Below, in pieces: positions 28,463-37,469 of a DNA stretch of 64,000 nucleotides. The position numbers were made by a program, and so were the translations under genes. Source of the stretch: Prochlorococcus marinus XMU1419 (GTDB taxonomy: Bacteria; Cyanobacteriota; Cyanobacteriia; PCC-6307; Cyanobiaceae); assembly GCF_017695955.1 (NCBI RefSeq), contig NZ_JAAORO010000003.1, positions 496,001 to 560,000 on the forward strand. Direction: 5' to 3'. Every line of letters starts with the position of its first letter. Positions within the stretch are counted from its first letter, which is position 1. Below the pieces are notes generated by a model. The model worked only from the letters and a program-made list of their open reading frames with translations. It did not search any database and was not told where the DNA came from.

Positions 28463-29896
28463 ATGGCTAAAGATGCACTAATAGTCAAAACAACACCTCT
28501 GCCTCAAAGTAGAATTTCATTCGAATTAGAAATACCATCTGAGACATGCAAAACGTGTGTAAATGAAACAATCACTACCATTAGTCGTTCGGCTAAAATT
28601 CCAGGGTTTAGACTTGGGAAGATTCCTAAACAAGTCTTAATCCAAAGAATTGGCATCACACAATTACATGCTTCTGCTCTAGAAAAAATCATTGATAAAT
28701 CCTGGCAAGAAGCATTAAAAATCAAATCTATAGAGCCACTTAGTGAGCCAGAGTTGGTAGATGGATTTGAATCTTTACTTGCAAAGTTTAGTCCTGATAA
28801 ATCACTTAAGGTTACTCTTCAAACTGATGTTGCACCCGAATTAAAACTAAAAAAATCAAAAGGACTTAGTGTTGAAATCTCAAAAACTAAATTTGATCCA
28901 AAGTCAATAGATGAAGCTCTAGAAAAATCTAGAAATCAGTTTGCAAACATTATTCCAGTTACCAACAGAGCAGCAAAATTAGGGGATATTGCTGTAGTTA
29001 GTTTCAAAGGTAAATATAAAGATTCTGGTAAAGAGATTGATGGTGGTACGAGTGAATCAATGGATCTTGAGTTAGAAAAGAACAAAATGATTCCTGGATT
29101 CGTTGAGGGAATCGTAAAGATGAAAATTGGTGATACGAAAACACTTAACCTTAAATTCCCTGAAGATTATTCTCATGAAGATTCAAGAGGCAAAGAAGCA
29201 ATCTTTGAAGTAAATCTTAAGGATCTTAAGGAAAAAGAATTACCTGAGCTTAATGACGATTTTGCAAAACAATCTGGAAATAAGGAATCATTAAAAGAGT
29301 TAAAGAAAGATATTGAAAAACAACTTAAAGACAATTTTGAAAAAACTCAAAAAGATATCAAAATTGAAGCTTTACTAGATGCCTTAACAAACGAATTGGT
29401 TACTGAAATCCCAAAATCTATGATTGATATAGAAGTGAGAAATAATATTGAACAAACAGCGCAAAGGTTTGCTCAACAAGGTCTTGATGTTAAATCTACT
29501 TTCACTCCTGAATTAGTTAAGTCATTAGCAGAGTCTACAAGACCTCAGGCTGAAAAAAATGTTCAAAGAAATTTAGCTCTTAAAGCATTAGCAGAAAAAG
29601 AAAACATAACAATTAATAAAAGTGAAATTGATTTAAAAATGAAAGAATATGAAGATGCAATCTCTCAATCTTCAAAACAAATAGATATTAAAAAATTAAC
29701 AGAAGTAATAAGTAACGATTTACTTAAAGAAAAATTGATAATTTGGCTTGAAGAAAATTCTGAAATAAAAGAAAAAACTACAAAAACTTCTCAAGCAACC
29801 AAAACCTCCAAAACAACAAAAGCTACAAAAACTGCAACAAAAAAAACAAAAACTACAAAAACTACAAAAACTCAAAATAAAAAAGAAAAAAAATAA
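28463..29896 (+). CDS. tig: Trigger factor with a Lys/Thr-rich tail
   Basis: Ribosome-bound chaperone and prolyl isomerase (477 residues). The ribosome-binding domain carries the signature region SAKIPGFRLGKIPK near residue 50. The FKBP-type domain (GDIAVVSFKGKY, MIPGFVEGIVKMKIGDT) lies about 165-250, and the helical chaperone arms follow. From about residue 434 the protein ends in a low-complexity, very basic tail of Lys, Thr and Ala (for example KTSKTTKATKTATKKTK), encoded by an A-rich quasi-repeat. It is first in the tig-clpP-clpX-dnaX run. Confidence 0.97.
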   Translation: MAKDALIVKTTPLPQSRISFELEIPSETCKTCVNETITTISRSAKIPGFRLGKIPKQVLIQRIGITQLHASALEKIIDKSWQEALKIKSIEPLSEPELVDGFESLLAKFSPDKSLKVTLQTDVAPELKLKKSKGLSVEISKTKFDPKSIDEALEKSRNQFANIIPVTNRAAKLGDIAVVSFKGKYKDSGKEIDGGTSESMDLELEKNKMIPGFVEGIVKMKIGDTKTLNLKFPEDYSHEDSRGKEAIFEVNLKDLKEKELPELNDDFAKQSGNKESLKELKKDIEKQLKDNFEKTQKDIKIEALLDALTNELVTEIPKSMIDIEVRNNIEQTAQRFAQQGLDVKSTFTPELVKSLAESTRPQAEKNVQRNLALKALAEKENITINKSEIDLKMKEYEDAISQSSKQIDIKKLTEVISNDLLKEKLIIWLEENSEIKEKTTKTSQATKTSKTTKATKTATKKTKTTKTTKTQNKKEKK

Positions 29897-29961
29897 TTTA
29901 TGAAATTTCCTACTAATTAAACAAAAACCCCTTAAATTACCTATAAGACGAAAACTAATTT

Positions 29962-30606
29962 GTGAACTCAGAAAAAAAACATTTAATCCAAAGCTCAATA
30001 AGTTCTTACGAAAGTAATAATAAAACTATTGCTGCTATTCCTACGGTTATAGAACAATCAGGTAGAGGAGAAAGAGCTTTTGATATATATTCAAGACTAT
30101 TGAGGGAGAGAATTATTTTTTTAGGTACTGGTATTAATGATCAAGTTTCTGACTCACTTGTCGCACAATTACTATTTCTTGAAGCTGAAGATCCCGAAAA
30201 AGATATCCAAATTTATATCAATTCTCCTGGAGGCTCAGTAACTGCAGGAATGGCCATATACGATACTATGCAACAAATATCCCCTGATGTAGTGACAATA
30301 TGCTTTGGAGTGGCCGCAAGTATGGGGGCATTTCTACTTTCTGGAGGAGCAAAGGGGAAAAGATTGGCTTTACCTAATTCTAGAATTATGATTCATCAGC
30401 CTCTTGGAGGTGCGCAAGGTCAAGCAGTAGAGATTGAAATACAAGCTAAAGAAATACTTTTTCTCAAGAAAACATTAAATTCGCTTTTAGCCGAACATAC
30501 TGGTCAACCTTTAGAAAAAATTAATGAAGATACAGAAAGAGATTACTTTTTATCTCCCTCAGAAGCAGTCGAATATGGATTAATTGATAAAGTTATCAAA
30601 AAGTGA
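29962..30606 (+). CDS. clpP: ATP-dependent Clp protease proteolytic subunit
   Basis: Serine protease subunit of the Clp machine (214 residues, GTG start). The catalytic triad is Ser120 in [11 protein letters not shown], His145 in MIHQPLGG and Asp194 in TERDYFLS; the 25- and 49-residue spacings match Escherichia coli Clp[18 protein letters not shown] is the conserved oxyanion region. It sits between tig and clpX, so it is the natural partner for this ClpX. The first 20 or so residues are poorly conserved and may be removed. Confidence 0.98.
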   Translation: MNSEKKHLIQSSISSYESNNKTIAAIPTVIEQSGRGERAFDIYSRLLRERIIFLGTGINDQVSDSLVAQLLFLEAEDPEKDIQIYINSPGGSVTAGMAIYDTMQQISPDVVTICFGVAASMGAFLLSGGAKGKRLALPNSRIMIHQPLGGAQGQAVEIEIQAKEILFLKKTLNSLLAEHTGQPLEKINEDTERDYFLSPSEAVEYGLIDKVIKK

Positions 30607-30711
30607 CAAGGAATACTTATTTTTTAAGAATATGATGACGAATCGATATTTATAAGCAATCCTAGTGAATAGGGAATATTTAACACCTTTCACTTTAAAA
30701 ACTTATAATCG

Positions 30712-32079
30712 ATGGCTAAATTCGACGCCCATCTTAAATGTTCATTTTGCGGGAAATCACAAGACCAAGTAAGAAAGCTTATTGCTGGTCCTGGTGTTTA
30801 TATCTGTGATGAGTGCATAGATCTTTGTAATGAAATTCTCGATGAAGAGCTACTTGATAATCAAGCGAACACTAACAACTCTCCGCAAGTAAAAAAGAAA
30901 TTACCAACTGATAATCCAAAAAAATCTGTTCCTTTAGAATTAACCTCAATTCCGAAGCCATTAGAAATTAAAAGTTTTCTAGATAATCAAGTTGTTGGAC
31001 AAGAATCTGCAAAAAAAATATTATCAGTAGCTGTATACAATCACTACAAGCGATTAGCTTGGAAAGTTAAAGAAGATTGTAAAAATAACAATTCAACAGA
31101 TTCACAAGCAACTAAATTACAAAAATCAAATATTTTACTCATTGGCCCTACTGGAAGTGGGAAAACATTATTGGCGCAAACTTTAGCAGAGTTTCTGGAT
31201 GTGCCTTTTGCAGTAGCTGATGCAACGACTTTGACAGAAGCTGGATATGTTGGGGAGGATGTTGAAAATATACTTTTAAGACTTCTACAGAAATCAGAAA
31301 TGAATGTAGAACTAGCTCAAAGAGGAATTATATATATTGATGAAATAGATAAAATTGCAAGAAAAAGCGAAAATCCTTCAATTACTAGAGATGTCTCTGG
31401 TGAAGGAGTACAGCAAGCATTATTAAAAATGCTTGAAGGAACAATTGCTAATGTGCCACCACAAGGAGGAAGAAAACATCCTTATCATGACTGCATCCAA
31501 ATTGATACGAGTCAAATATTATTTATTTGTGGGGGAGCTTTTATAGGTTTAGAAGATATCGTTCAAAAGCGAATGGGTAAAAACTCTATAGGATTTACCA
31601 CCAATTCAGATCAAAACAAAGTTGATACAAAAAAAATAGTAGATCCAAGAGATTCCCTGAAAAATTTAGAATTAGATGACTTAGTGAAATATGGCCTAAT
31701 TCCAGAATTTATTGGCAGAATTCCGGTTTGTGCTGTACTAGATCGTCTTACAAAAGAAACTTTAGAATCTATTTTAACTCAACCAAGAGATGCATTAGTA
31801 AAACAATTCAAAACTTTGCTAAGTATGGATAATGTTGAATTATCATTTGAGCCTGATTCTGTTGAAGCAATAGCAAATGAAGCATATAAAAGAAAAACAG
31901 GTGCAAGAGCATTAAGGTCAATAATTGAAGAGCTAATGCTAGACATAATGTACACTTTACCTTCTGAAGAAAATGTAAAAGAATTCACAATTACGAAAAA
32001 AATGGTAGATAATTTGTTCTCATCTAAAATTGTTAAACTACCTTCAGGATCAAAAAGAATCATTAAAGAGTCTGCATAA
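30712..32079 (+). CDS. clpX: ATP-dependent Clp protease ATPase subunit ClpX
   Basis: Hexameric AAA+ unfoldase that feeds ClpP (455 residues). The N-terminal C4 zinc finger uses C10, C13, C32 and C35. Walker A GPTGSGKT is at 145-152, the pore loop GYVGEDV at 178-184 and Walker B IIYIDEID at 206-213. The IGF-type ClpP-docking loop is seen as IGFTTNS. The sensor 2 arginine lies in [14 protein letters not shown] hairpin overlaps its stop codon. Confidence 0.98.
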   Translation: MAKFDAHLKCSFCGKSQDQVRKLIAGPGVYICDECIDLCNEILDEELLDNQANTNNSPQVKKKLPTDNPKKSVPLELTSIPKPLEIKSFLDNQVVGQESAKKILSVAVYNHYKRLAWKVKEDCKNNNSTDSQATKLQKSNILLIGPTGSGKTLLAQTLAEFLDVPFAVADATTLTEAGYVGEDVENILLRLLQKSEMNVELAQRGIIYIDEIDKIARKSENPSITRDVSGEGVQQALLKMLEGTIANVPPQGGRKHPYHDCIQIDTSQILFICGGAFIGLEDIVQKRMGKNSIGFTTNSDQNKVDTKKIVDPRDSLKNLELDDLVKYGLIPEFIGRIPVCAVLDRLTKETLESILTQPRDALVKQFKTLLSMDNVELSFEPDSVEAIANEAYKRKTGARALRSIIEELMLDIMYTLPSEENVKEFTITKKMVDNLFSSKIVKLPSGSKRIIKESA

Positions 32080-32096
32080 AATTAGAGTTTAATTTT
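32078..32096 (+). terminator. Hairpin with T-run at the clpX stop codon
   Basis: 7-bp stem AAAATTA / TAATTTT with a GAGTT loop; the TAA stop of clpX (32077-32079) overlaps the left foot. The right arm merges into six T residues (32093-32098), as in an intrinsic terminator. The stem has no G:C pairs, so efficiency would be low and dnaX may still be reached by read-through. Confidence 0.35.
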
Positions 32097-32135
32097 TTAA
32101 TTGAATCCCGAATTTTTCTAATTAATGAAAAATAA

Positions 32136-33899
32136 ATGCCAAATATACATAAGCCTTTTCATCAAAAATATAGACCAAACAACTTAGACGAACTGGTTGG
32201 GCAAAAATTTATATCCATTACACTCAAGCAAGCACTATTAACAAAAAAAATTGCTCCTGCATATCTTTTTAATGGTCCAAGAGGCACTGGAAAAACATCA
32301 AGTGCAAGAATATTTGCAAAATCACTAAATTGCCAGGCATTCGACCAACCTACGATAACTCCTTGTTGTAAATGTGACTTATGCAGACAAATTACAGATG
32401 GGAGCGCTCTAGATATTATCGAGATTGATGCTGCATCAAATACAGGAGTAGAAAATATAAGAGAAATTATAGAAAGAGCGAGATTTGCACCTGCTCAAGC
32501 GAGATGGAAAGTATATGTTATTGATGAATGTCATATGCTTTCAACGGCAGCTTCAAATGCTTTACTAAAAACTATTGAAGAACCGCCCTCAAGAGTTGTA
32601 TTTATCCTTGCGACCACGAATCCTGAGAGAGTATTAAATACAATACAAAGTAGATGCCAAAAGTTCGATTTTAGAAGAATAAGCCCCAATGACATTTTTC
32701 AACATTTATCAGAAATAGCAGAAAAAGAGTCCATTAAGTACGAAGATCAGGCTTTAAAAATGATTGCGAAAAGATCTAATGGAGGCATGCGAGATGCACA
32801 AAGCCTCCTTGAACAACTTAATCTTTTACCTGAAGGTATAACAATTAATAATATCCAAAACTTACTAGGAGAAGTATCAGAAATTGAATTAACAAATCTA
32901 ATTAAATCATTGGTTGAGAATAATCCTGAGTCATTAATTATCACCTGCAACAAATTATATGATAGTGGAAACGAACCCCTTCAAATAATTATCGGATTAT
33001 TAAATATAACACGAGATCTACTGCTATATACTACAAATAATCAATATTCAGACCTTTATTATACCTCTGATGAATTTCAAGATGAATTGGATAAAATCTC
33101 AAAAAGAATAAATAAATCAACAATAATTAAGTGGCATAATAACCTGAGGAATATTGAATATCAAATTAAAACAAGTGATAATCCCAGGCTTTGGTTTGAA
33201 ATACATTTAACTGGCCTTCTAGATTATCAAGAGATAAATAGTTCTAAAAATAAGGAAGAAAGTAACAATAATGAGACTGAAGAGATGCATGAAAGCATAA
33301 AAAACATTGGAACAATTAATAAAGAAAATATTTCTGATGAAATTCAAAAACCAATTATCAAAAAAGAGATGAGGCAAGAGAAATTGATCGAAAAAAAAGA
33401 CGACAAATTAGAAAAATTTGAAGTTCTTGAAAAAGAAAATATGAGAAATTTTTCTGACAATAACCAAACTAATCCTGAATCAAATAATTTAAAAGATAAA
33501 TGGGAATTAATTCTTTCTAAAGTAGAATTACCATCGACAAGAATGTTACTTTCACAACAAGCCGAACTTGAAAGTTTTGATTCGGAGAAAATAACCATTG
33601 CATTATCTCCAAACTGGGAAAATATGATTAAAAGCAGAAAAGTTATAATTGAAAATACTGTAAAAAAGATATTTGGAGATCAAATAATACTTAATTTCTC
33701 TACCAAACAATTAAATAAAAGTAACCAAAGAAGTACCACAGAAATGACCCAAAATGAAGTAAATAATTCTCGACCAATAAAAAAAATAGAACCAAAAACC
33801 AATTCGACAACAAAAATATCTAACGAAGAAACTTATGATGATAGTTCAAAAAACTTAGCAAATTTTTTTAATGGAGAAATTATAGACCTTGATGAATAA
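32136..33899 (+). CDS. dnaX: DNA polymerase III tau subunit (possible gamma form by slippage)
   Basis: Clamp-loader ATPase (587 residues). Walker A GPRGTGKT is at residues 47-54. A zinc site uses cysteines near 66, 77, 80 and 83. DECH is at 130-133 and the sensor block SRCQKFDFRRI near 172-182. The collar domain ends near 370, followed by a charged linker and a divergent C-terminal domain containing KWELILSKVELPSTRMLLSQ, typical of tau domain V. There is no intein. An A8 tract at 33391-33398 lies in the linker, and both alternative frames stop shortly after it. The gene is convergent with the GT2 gene one base away. Confidence 0.96.
   Translation: MPNIHKPFHQKYRPNNLDELVGQKFISITLKQALLTKKIAPAYLFNGPRGTGKTSSARIFAKSLNCQAFDQPTITPCCKCDLCRQITDGSALDIIEIDAASNTGVENIREIIERARFAPAQARWKVYVIDECHMLSTAASNALLKTIEEPPSRVVFILATTNPERVLNTIQSRCQKFDFRRISPNDIFQHLSEIAEKESIKYEDQALKMIAKRSNGGMRDAQSLLEQLNLLPEGITINNIQNLLGEVSEIELTNLIKSLVENNPESLIITCNKLYDSGNEPLQIIIGLLNITRDLLLYTTNNQYSDLYYTSDEFQDELDKISKRINKSTIIKWHNNLRNIEYQIKTSDNPRLWFEIHLTGLLDYQEINSSKNKEESNNNETEEMHESIKNIGTINKENISDEIQKPIIKKEMRQEKLIEKKDDKLEKFEVLEKENMRNFSDNNQTNPESNNLKDKWELILSKVELPSTRMLLSQQAELESFDSEKITIALSPNWENMIKSRKVIIENTVKKIFGDQIILNFSTKQLNKSNQRSTTEMTQNEVNNSRPIKKIEPKTNSTTKISNEETYDDSSKNLANFFNGEIIDLDE
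33391..33398 (+). other. A8 tract in the dnaX linker, candidate slippage site
   Basis: The codons read GAA AAA AAA GAC, so the tract is an in-frame A-AAA-AAA heptamer. A -1 shift gives seven further codons and then TGA at 33419-33421, for a product of about 428 residues. A +1 shift stops even sooner at TAG. This resembles the position and outcome of known gamma-producing sites in dnaX. A GAGG sequence lies at 33371-33374; no downstream hairpin is obvious. Confidence 0.4.
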
Positions 33900-33900
33900 A

Positions 33901-35202
33901 TTAAACTCCAGTATGAATAGTTTTTCGCCAGAGTATCTTTTTGGGAAAAATAGACATCTTTATTGTTACCCAAGGGATTACTAAAAACCAATGTGATAAA
34001 TAAAAAACCGATAGAAATACCATCAAAAAATTGGATTTTTGCAATACCGGTACTTCACTTTTACAAGAAGAACCGTACCAAAAAGCAATTCCAGATAACA
34101 TAAAAGCTGTAAATGAAATAGGCCAGTAAATTGGTGAATCCAATAAAGCAATACTGAAAACTAAATCAAAGATAGAAATAATTGGTAGTGCATATTGCAA
34201 GATGAAGAAGTAAGTTAAATCAAATTTCTGCAAATAATCAATTTTATTGGTAAATAATTGATCTCCATAATCAAAAAATCTTTGCAAACCCCCTTCTGCC
34301 CATCTTTGCCTTTGCGCTAATAAAGCATTTAAATTCTCAACTGCTTCCTCCATGACTGGGGGATCCCACAAGATTCCAATTCTAGATTTTGATAATAATA
34401 ACCTTAAACTTAAATCAAGATCATCTGTAACTGTATCTTCATTAAAGGAACCACATGCTAATAATGTTTTTTTCTTAATTAATTGGCCATTTCCTCTTAA
34501 TTCAGAAACTCCCGCAACTGATAATCTTCCATATTGAAAAATTGCGTCCATAGCCATCTCCATTGACTGACAGGAAGTTAAAAAATTCTTACTTACATTT
34601 GTTACTGATTTTCTTAGTTGAACTGCAGACCAACCACCTTCTTCTACAAAACTAAATAACCTTATCAAAGAATCTTGTTTTAATTCTGCATCAGCATCCA
34701 AAACTAATAACCATTCACCATGAGTAAACTGCAAGGCATAATTCAAAGCTCCTGACTTTCCACCGCCTGCATTTGGAGAACGACTTACGACTTTTAGCTT
34801 GTCATATTGTCTAGATAATCGATTTAAAATTAAAGGCGTCTTGTCAGAACTACCATCATCGATTATGAAAATATTTAATTTATTTGTTGGATAATCTAAA
34901 CGAAATAATCTTTCAATTAATCTTGCTATGACATTCTCTTCATCTCTAGCTGCGACTAAAATATCAAGCACAGGTAACTCTTTATTGCTAATTCTTCTGC
35001 TCACAGTATTTAAAACGTTGTTCCTTTTGAAATTTCTAGAAATAACTATTAAACCGTAAAAAACAATCAAAAAAGAAAGAGTCAATAGAATGTAAAAGAA
35101 ATTTTCGATATTAAAAGCATGAGGAAAAAAAGCTACTAAAATACAAGCACTAATAAATATAAACGACTTCAATCTTCGATTTTTATAAAAACCTTTACTC
35201 AT
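33901..35202 (-). CDS. Membrane-bound family 2 glycosyltransferase
   Basis: Processive-type GT2 enzyme (433 residues). Two N-terminal membrane helices (residues about 10-55) precede the catalytic domain, with ILVAARDEENVIARLI, IIDDGSSDKTPLI, LVLDADAELK, TDDLDLSLRL and the QxxRW-type motif QRQRW. Further membrane helices follow at about 335-425. This layout is that of cellulose synthase-like or N-acetylglucosaminyltransferase-like enzymes making or moving cell-surface polysaccharide. The sugar cannot be predicted. It lies 27 bases downstream of the SpoIID-like gene on the same strand, hinting at an envelope role. Confidence 0.9.
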   Translation of the reverse strand: MSKGFYKNRRLKSFIFISACILVAFFPHAFNIENFFYILLTLSFLIVFYGLIVISRNFKRNNVLNTVSRRISNKELPVLDILVAARDEENVIARLIERLFRLDYPTNKLNIFIIDDGSSDKTPLILNRLSRQYDKLKVVSRSPNAGGGKSGALNYALQFTHGEWLLVLDADAELKQDSLIRLFSFVEEGGWSAVQLRKSVTNVSKNFLTSCQSMEMAMDAIFQYGRLSVAGVSELRGNGQLIKKKTLLACGSFNEDTVTDDLDLSLRLLLSKSRIGILWDPPVMEEAVENLNALLAQRQRWAEGGLQRFFDYGDQLFTNKIDYLQKFDLTYFFILQYALPIISIFDLVFSIALLDSPIYWPISFTAFMLSGIAFWYGSSCKSEVPVLQKSNFLMVFLSVFYLSHWFLVIPWVTIKMSIFPKKILWRKTIHTGV

Positions 35203-35229
35203 AAAAGTAAATTTTTAATTACCTAACTT

Positions 35230-36768
35230 TCATTGAGACAATATCTCAAATTTTTTCAGTTTTGCATCATGATAGTAATGATTCAATATTTGTTCATAAG
35301 AAAATCCTAATTTAGCCATTTCAATTGCTCCGGACTGAGATAAACCTACACCATGACCGAAGCCTCCTCCTCTAAAAAGCCATAAATCATCATTTAATTT
35401 ATTAATAGTAAACAAATTACTAGGTATAAAATTTAATACCCGTCGAATATCATCTTTAATTAGAACAATAGATTTGTTACCTTTATCCGTTTGTATTTCC
35501 AATTTTGTCACTCTGCCACTAGACCCACGCTCTATAGAATTTAAATCCAAAACGTCTTCATTAATATTTATAAGTTTGTTTTTAATTAACTTTTCTTTAA
35601 TTTCAAGACTAGAAATTTTCTTATTCCATCGAAAAAGAGAATGCTTACTTCCATAAAACTGTTTTTTATCAAAATCTAAAAAATTATTTAAATCAGATTC
35701 ATTTGTAATTGGGAGTTTAAAATTTTTTCTTAATGATTTAGAACCATCAATAATTGAATGGAAATAAGAATAATCTTGAATTTGCCAAGACTCACCTGCA
35801 GTAGCAGATACTCCACCATTAGAACCATGGTAAAAAGCATTTATTGGTTGATTTCTATGAGTGAGAATTAAATTTGAAGTTGCGTCTATAGCGTTTTGCA
35901 CTTTTTTATTTGTAATTTTAGGAGGCTTATAAACTTGACATTGAGTGGTGATACATAAATGATATTTATCCATATTAAATCTATCAGAATTAAAAATTCC
36001 CCAAGTCCTTGCAATGACTGCTTGTGCCTTAAGTGCTTCTAAAGGAGAATTAGGTCCAATTTCGTATGGCAAAACACCTGCCAAATAATCATCAAACTCA
36101 ATTTTTTGAACTAATGTCCAAGTTCCATATAAATCTCTCAATAAATAGAAATTTTTGCCAAAATTAACACCATTTATTTTGATGTCCTCTTGAGCATAAA
36201 TATATATAGGACCTTCAAGTTTCATCCCACTGTAGTCATTTCTAAGAACGGGAGTAATTTGAAAATTTTTTATTTTTTTGAAAATCTTATTTTTTAATTC
36301 AAACTCTGGCAGATCATCTTGAAATGGAATCCATACTTCCCAATTTTTAGGGTAGGCAACAGTCGTCTCAAATCCTTGATCTCTTAGTTTCTTTGATTGT
36401 TTTTTTGCCGATTCATAGCTAGCAAAAGGACCAAAAACAATTCTTTCAATTGTTTTTGGATTTTTGACAGGAATATCCGCCCAGGTAATATTTATCTGTT
36501 TTGATTTATGTTTAATACCGTTGGACGATATCAAGTTTAAAAAACCTTTATTAGTTGTAAAATTTATATTCTTTTTCTCCGAAAAACTATCATTCTCCCC
36601 GCCTAAATATTGCTTTAAACCAATTAAAAATTTTCCTTTTTTAATTTCATTATGGAGTTCAACCTTTAGCAATTCTTCTCCTTTTGCATTGGAAATAAAT
36701 TTAGTGTTTATTATTAAAAGAGAAATACAGCCTAAAAAAAAGTTTAAAAAGGTAAATTTAAGTTTCAT
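35230..36768 (-). CDS. SPOR plus SpoIID/LytB-domain envelope protein
   Basis: A 512-residue exported protein. An N-terminal signal-like segment (FLNFFLGCISLLIINT) comes first. A SPOR-like repeat lies at about 105-155 (ERIVFGPFASYESAKKQSKK and a following VAYPKNWEVWIPF), which in this family binds denuded glycan strands. The SpoIID/LytB domain runs from about 225 to the end: YLAGVLPYEIGPNSPLEALK, AQAVIARTW, AFYHGSNGGVSATAGESW and GGGFGHGVGLSQSGAIEMA. SpoIID proteins are glycan-cleaving or amidase-enhancing factors. A peptidoglycan remodelling role is inferred. It is divergent from rpmI. Confidence 0.9.
   Translation of the reverse strand: MKLKFTFLNFFLGCISLLIINTKFISNAKGEELLKVELHNEIKKGKFLIGLKQYLGGENDSFSEKKNINFTTNKGFLNLISSNGIKHKSKQINITWADIPVKNPKTIERIVFGPFASYESAKKQSKKLRDQGFETTVAYPKNWEVWIPFQDDLPEFELKNKIFKKIKNFQITPVLRNDYSGMKLEGPIYIYAQEDIKINGVNFGKNFYLLRDLYGTWTLVQKIEFDDYLAGVLPYEIGPNSPLEALKAQAVIARTWGIFNSDRFNMDKYHLCITTQCQVYKPPKITNKKVQNAIDATSNLILTHRNQPINAFYHGSNGGVSATAGESWQIQDYSYFHSIIDGSKSLRKNFKLPITNESDLNNFLDFDKKQFYGSKHSLFRWNKKISSLEIKEKLIKNKLININEDVLDLNSIERGSSGRVTKLEIQTDKGNKSIVLIKDDIRRVLNFIPSNLFTINKLNDDLWLFRGGGFGHGVGLSQSGAIEMAKLGFSYEQILNHYYHDAKLKKFEILSQ
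35233..35249 (-). terminator. Small hairpin in the last codons of the SpoIID-like gene
   Basis: 6-bp stem TTGAGA / TCTCAA with a five-base loop, immediately before the TGA stop (35230-35232). No T-run follows, so the terminator call is weak. It may only slow exonucleases or act in RNA processing before the glycosyltransferase gene. Confidence 0.2.
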
Positions 36769-36780
36769 AAATTAGAACAT

Positions 36781-36797
36781 TCCTTATCAATTAAGGA
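36781..36797. promoter_or_regulatory. Inverted repeat in the divergent SpoIID-like/rpmI region
   Basis: TCCTTA / TAAGGA with a five-base loop, 12 bases upstream of the SpoIID-like start and about 60 upstream of rpmI. A TATAAA at 36818-36823 downstream could be the rpmI -10 element. The repeat could be an operator or a leader hairpin for the leftward gene; neither is shown. Confidence 0.25.
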
Positions 36798-36859
36798 CTT
36801 TAATTTGCACCAATGCATATAAAGGTTTAGATTATCCTAATTAAACACATTTGACTTAA

Positions 36860-37057
36860 ATGTCTAAACTAAAAACTCGTAAATCAGCTGCCAAAAGATT
36901 TAAAGCTACTGCGACGGGTAAATTCATGAGAAGAAGAGCTTTCCATAATCATTTACTTGATCATAAAAGCTCAAAATTAAAAAGACATCTATCAACAAAA
37001 GCCGTAGTTGATGAAAGAGATGCTGATAATGTAAGATTAATGGTTCCATACGCATAA
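36860..37057 (+). CDS. rpmI: 50S ribosomal protein L35
   Basis: A small basic ribosomal protein (65 residues). It has the family start [20 protein letters not shown] followed by [20 protein letters not shown], typical of bacterial and plastid L35. It is paired with rplT 28 bases downstream. infC, its usual upstream partner in many bacteria, is elsewhere in this window, so the classical infC-rpmI-rplT operon is split. Confidence 0.98.
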   Translation: MSKLKTRKSAAKRFKATATGKFMRRRAFHNHLLDHKSSKLKRHLSTKAVVDERDADNVRLMVPYA

Positions 37058-37085
37058 ATCTTTAACCAATTTTTATTAGATATTC

Positions 37086-37433
37086 ATGGCACGGGTAAAA
37101 AGAGGCAACATAGCCAGAAAAAGAAGAAACAAAATCTTAAATCTTGCAAAAGGTTTCAGAGGCGGCAACAAAAATCTTTTCAGAACCGCTAATCAAAGAG
37201 TGATGAAAGCTCTTTGTAATGCTTATAGGGATAGAAGAAGAAGAAAAAGAGATTTTAGAAGACTTTGGATCTCTAGAATTAACGCATCTGCGAGGATAAA
37301 TGGAACAAACTATAGCAAGTTAATAAATGGCATGAAAAATTCAGAAATTATCATTAACAGAAAAATGCTTGCTCAATTAGCCTTAAACGATCCTAAGTGT
37401 TTTGAAAAAATTGTTTCTTCCGTTAGTAAGTAG
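37086..37433 (+). CDS. rplT: 50S ribosomal protein L20
   Basis: Ribosome assembly protein L20 (115 residues). The basic N-terminal half ([20 protein letters not shown], then [20 protein letters not shown]) extends into 23S rRNA, and the globular half has [20 protein letters not shown]. Elsewhere L20 represses its own operon through mRNA pseudoknots; no such leader is recognisable in the 91 bases before rpmI. Confidence 0.98.
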   Translation: MARVKRGNIARKRRNKILNLAKGFRGGNKNLFRTANQRVMKALCNAYRDRRRRKRDFRRLWISRINASARINGTNYSKLINGMKNSEIIINRKMLAQLALNDPKCFEKIVSSVSK

Positions 37434-37469
37434 AAAAAAGAATATAATCTAGAAAAGTAATTATAAATA

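Noticed and set aside
30680-30709. TTAACA and TATAAT with an 18-base spacer as a clpX promoter
   Set aside because: The TATAAT ends only two bases before the clpX ATG, so transcription would start inside the coding region; the zinc-finger codons that follow at once leave no later start.
36769-36859. L20-binding leader before rpmI
   Set aside because: A 6-bp inverted repeat is present, but it lies close to the divergent gene and no pseudoknot-like pair of long arms is visible.
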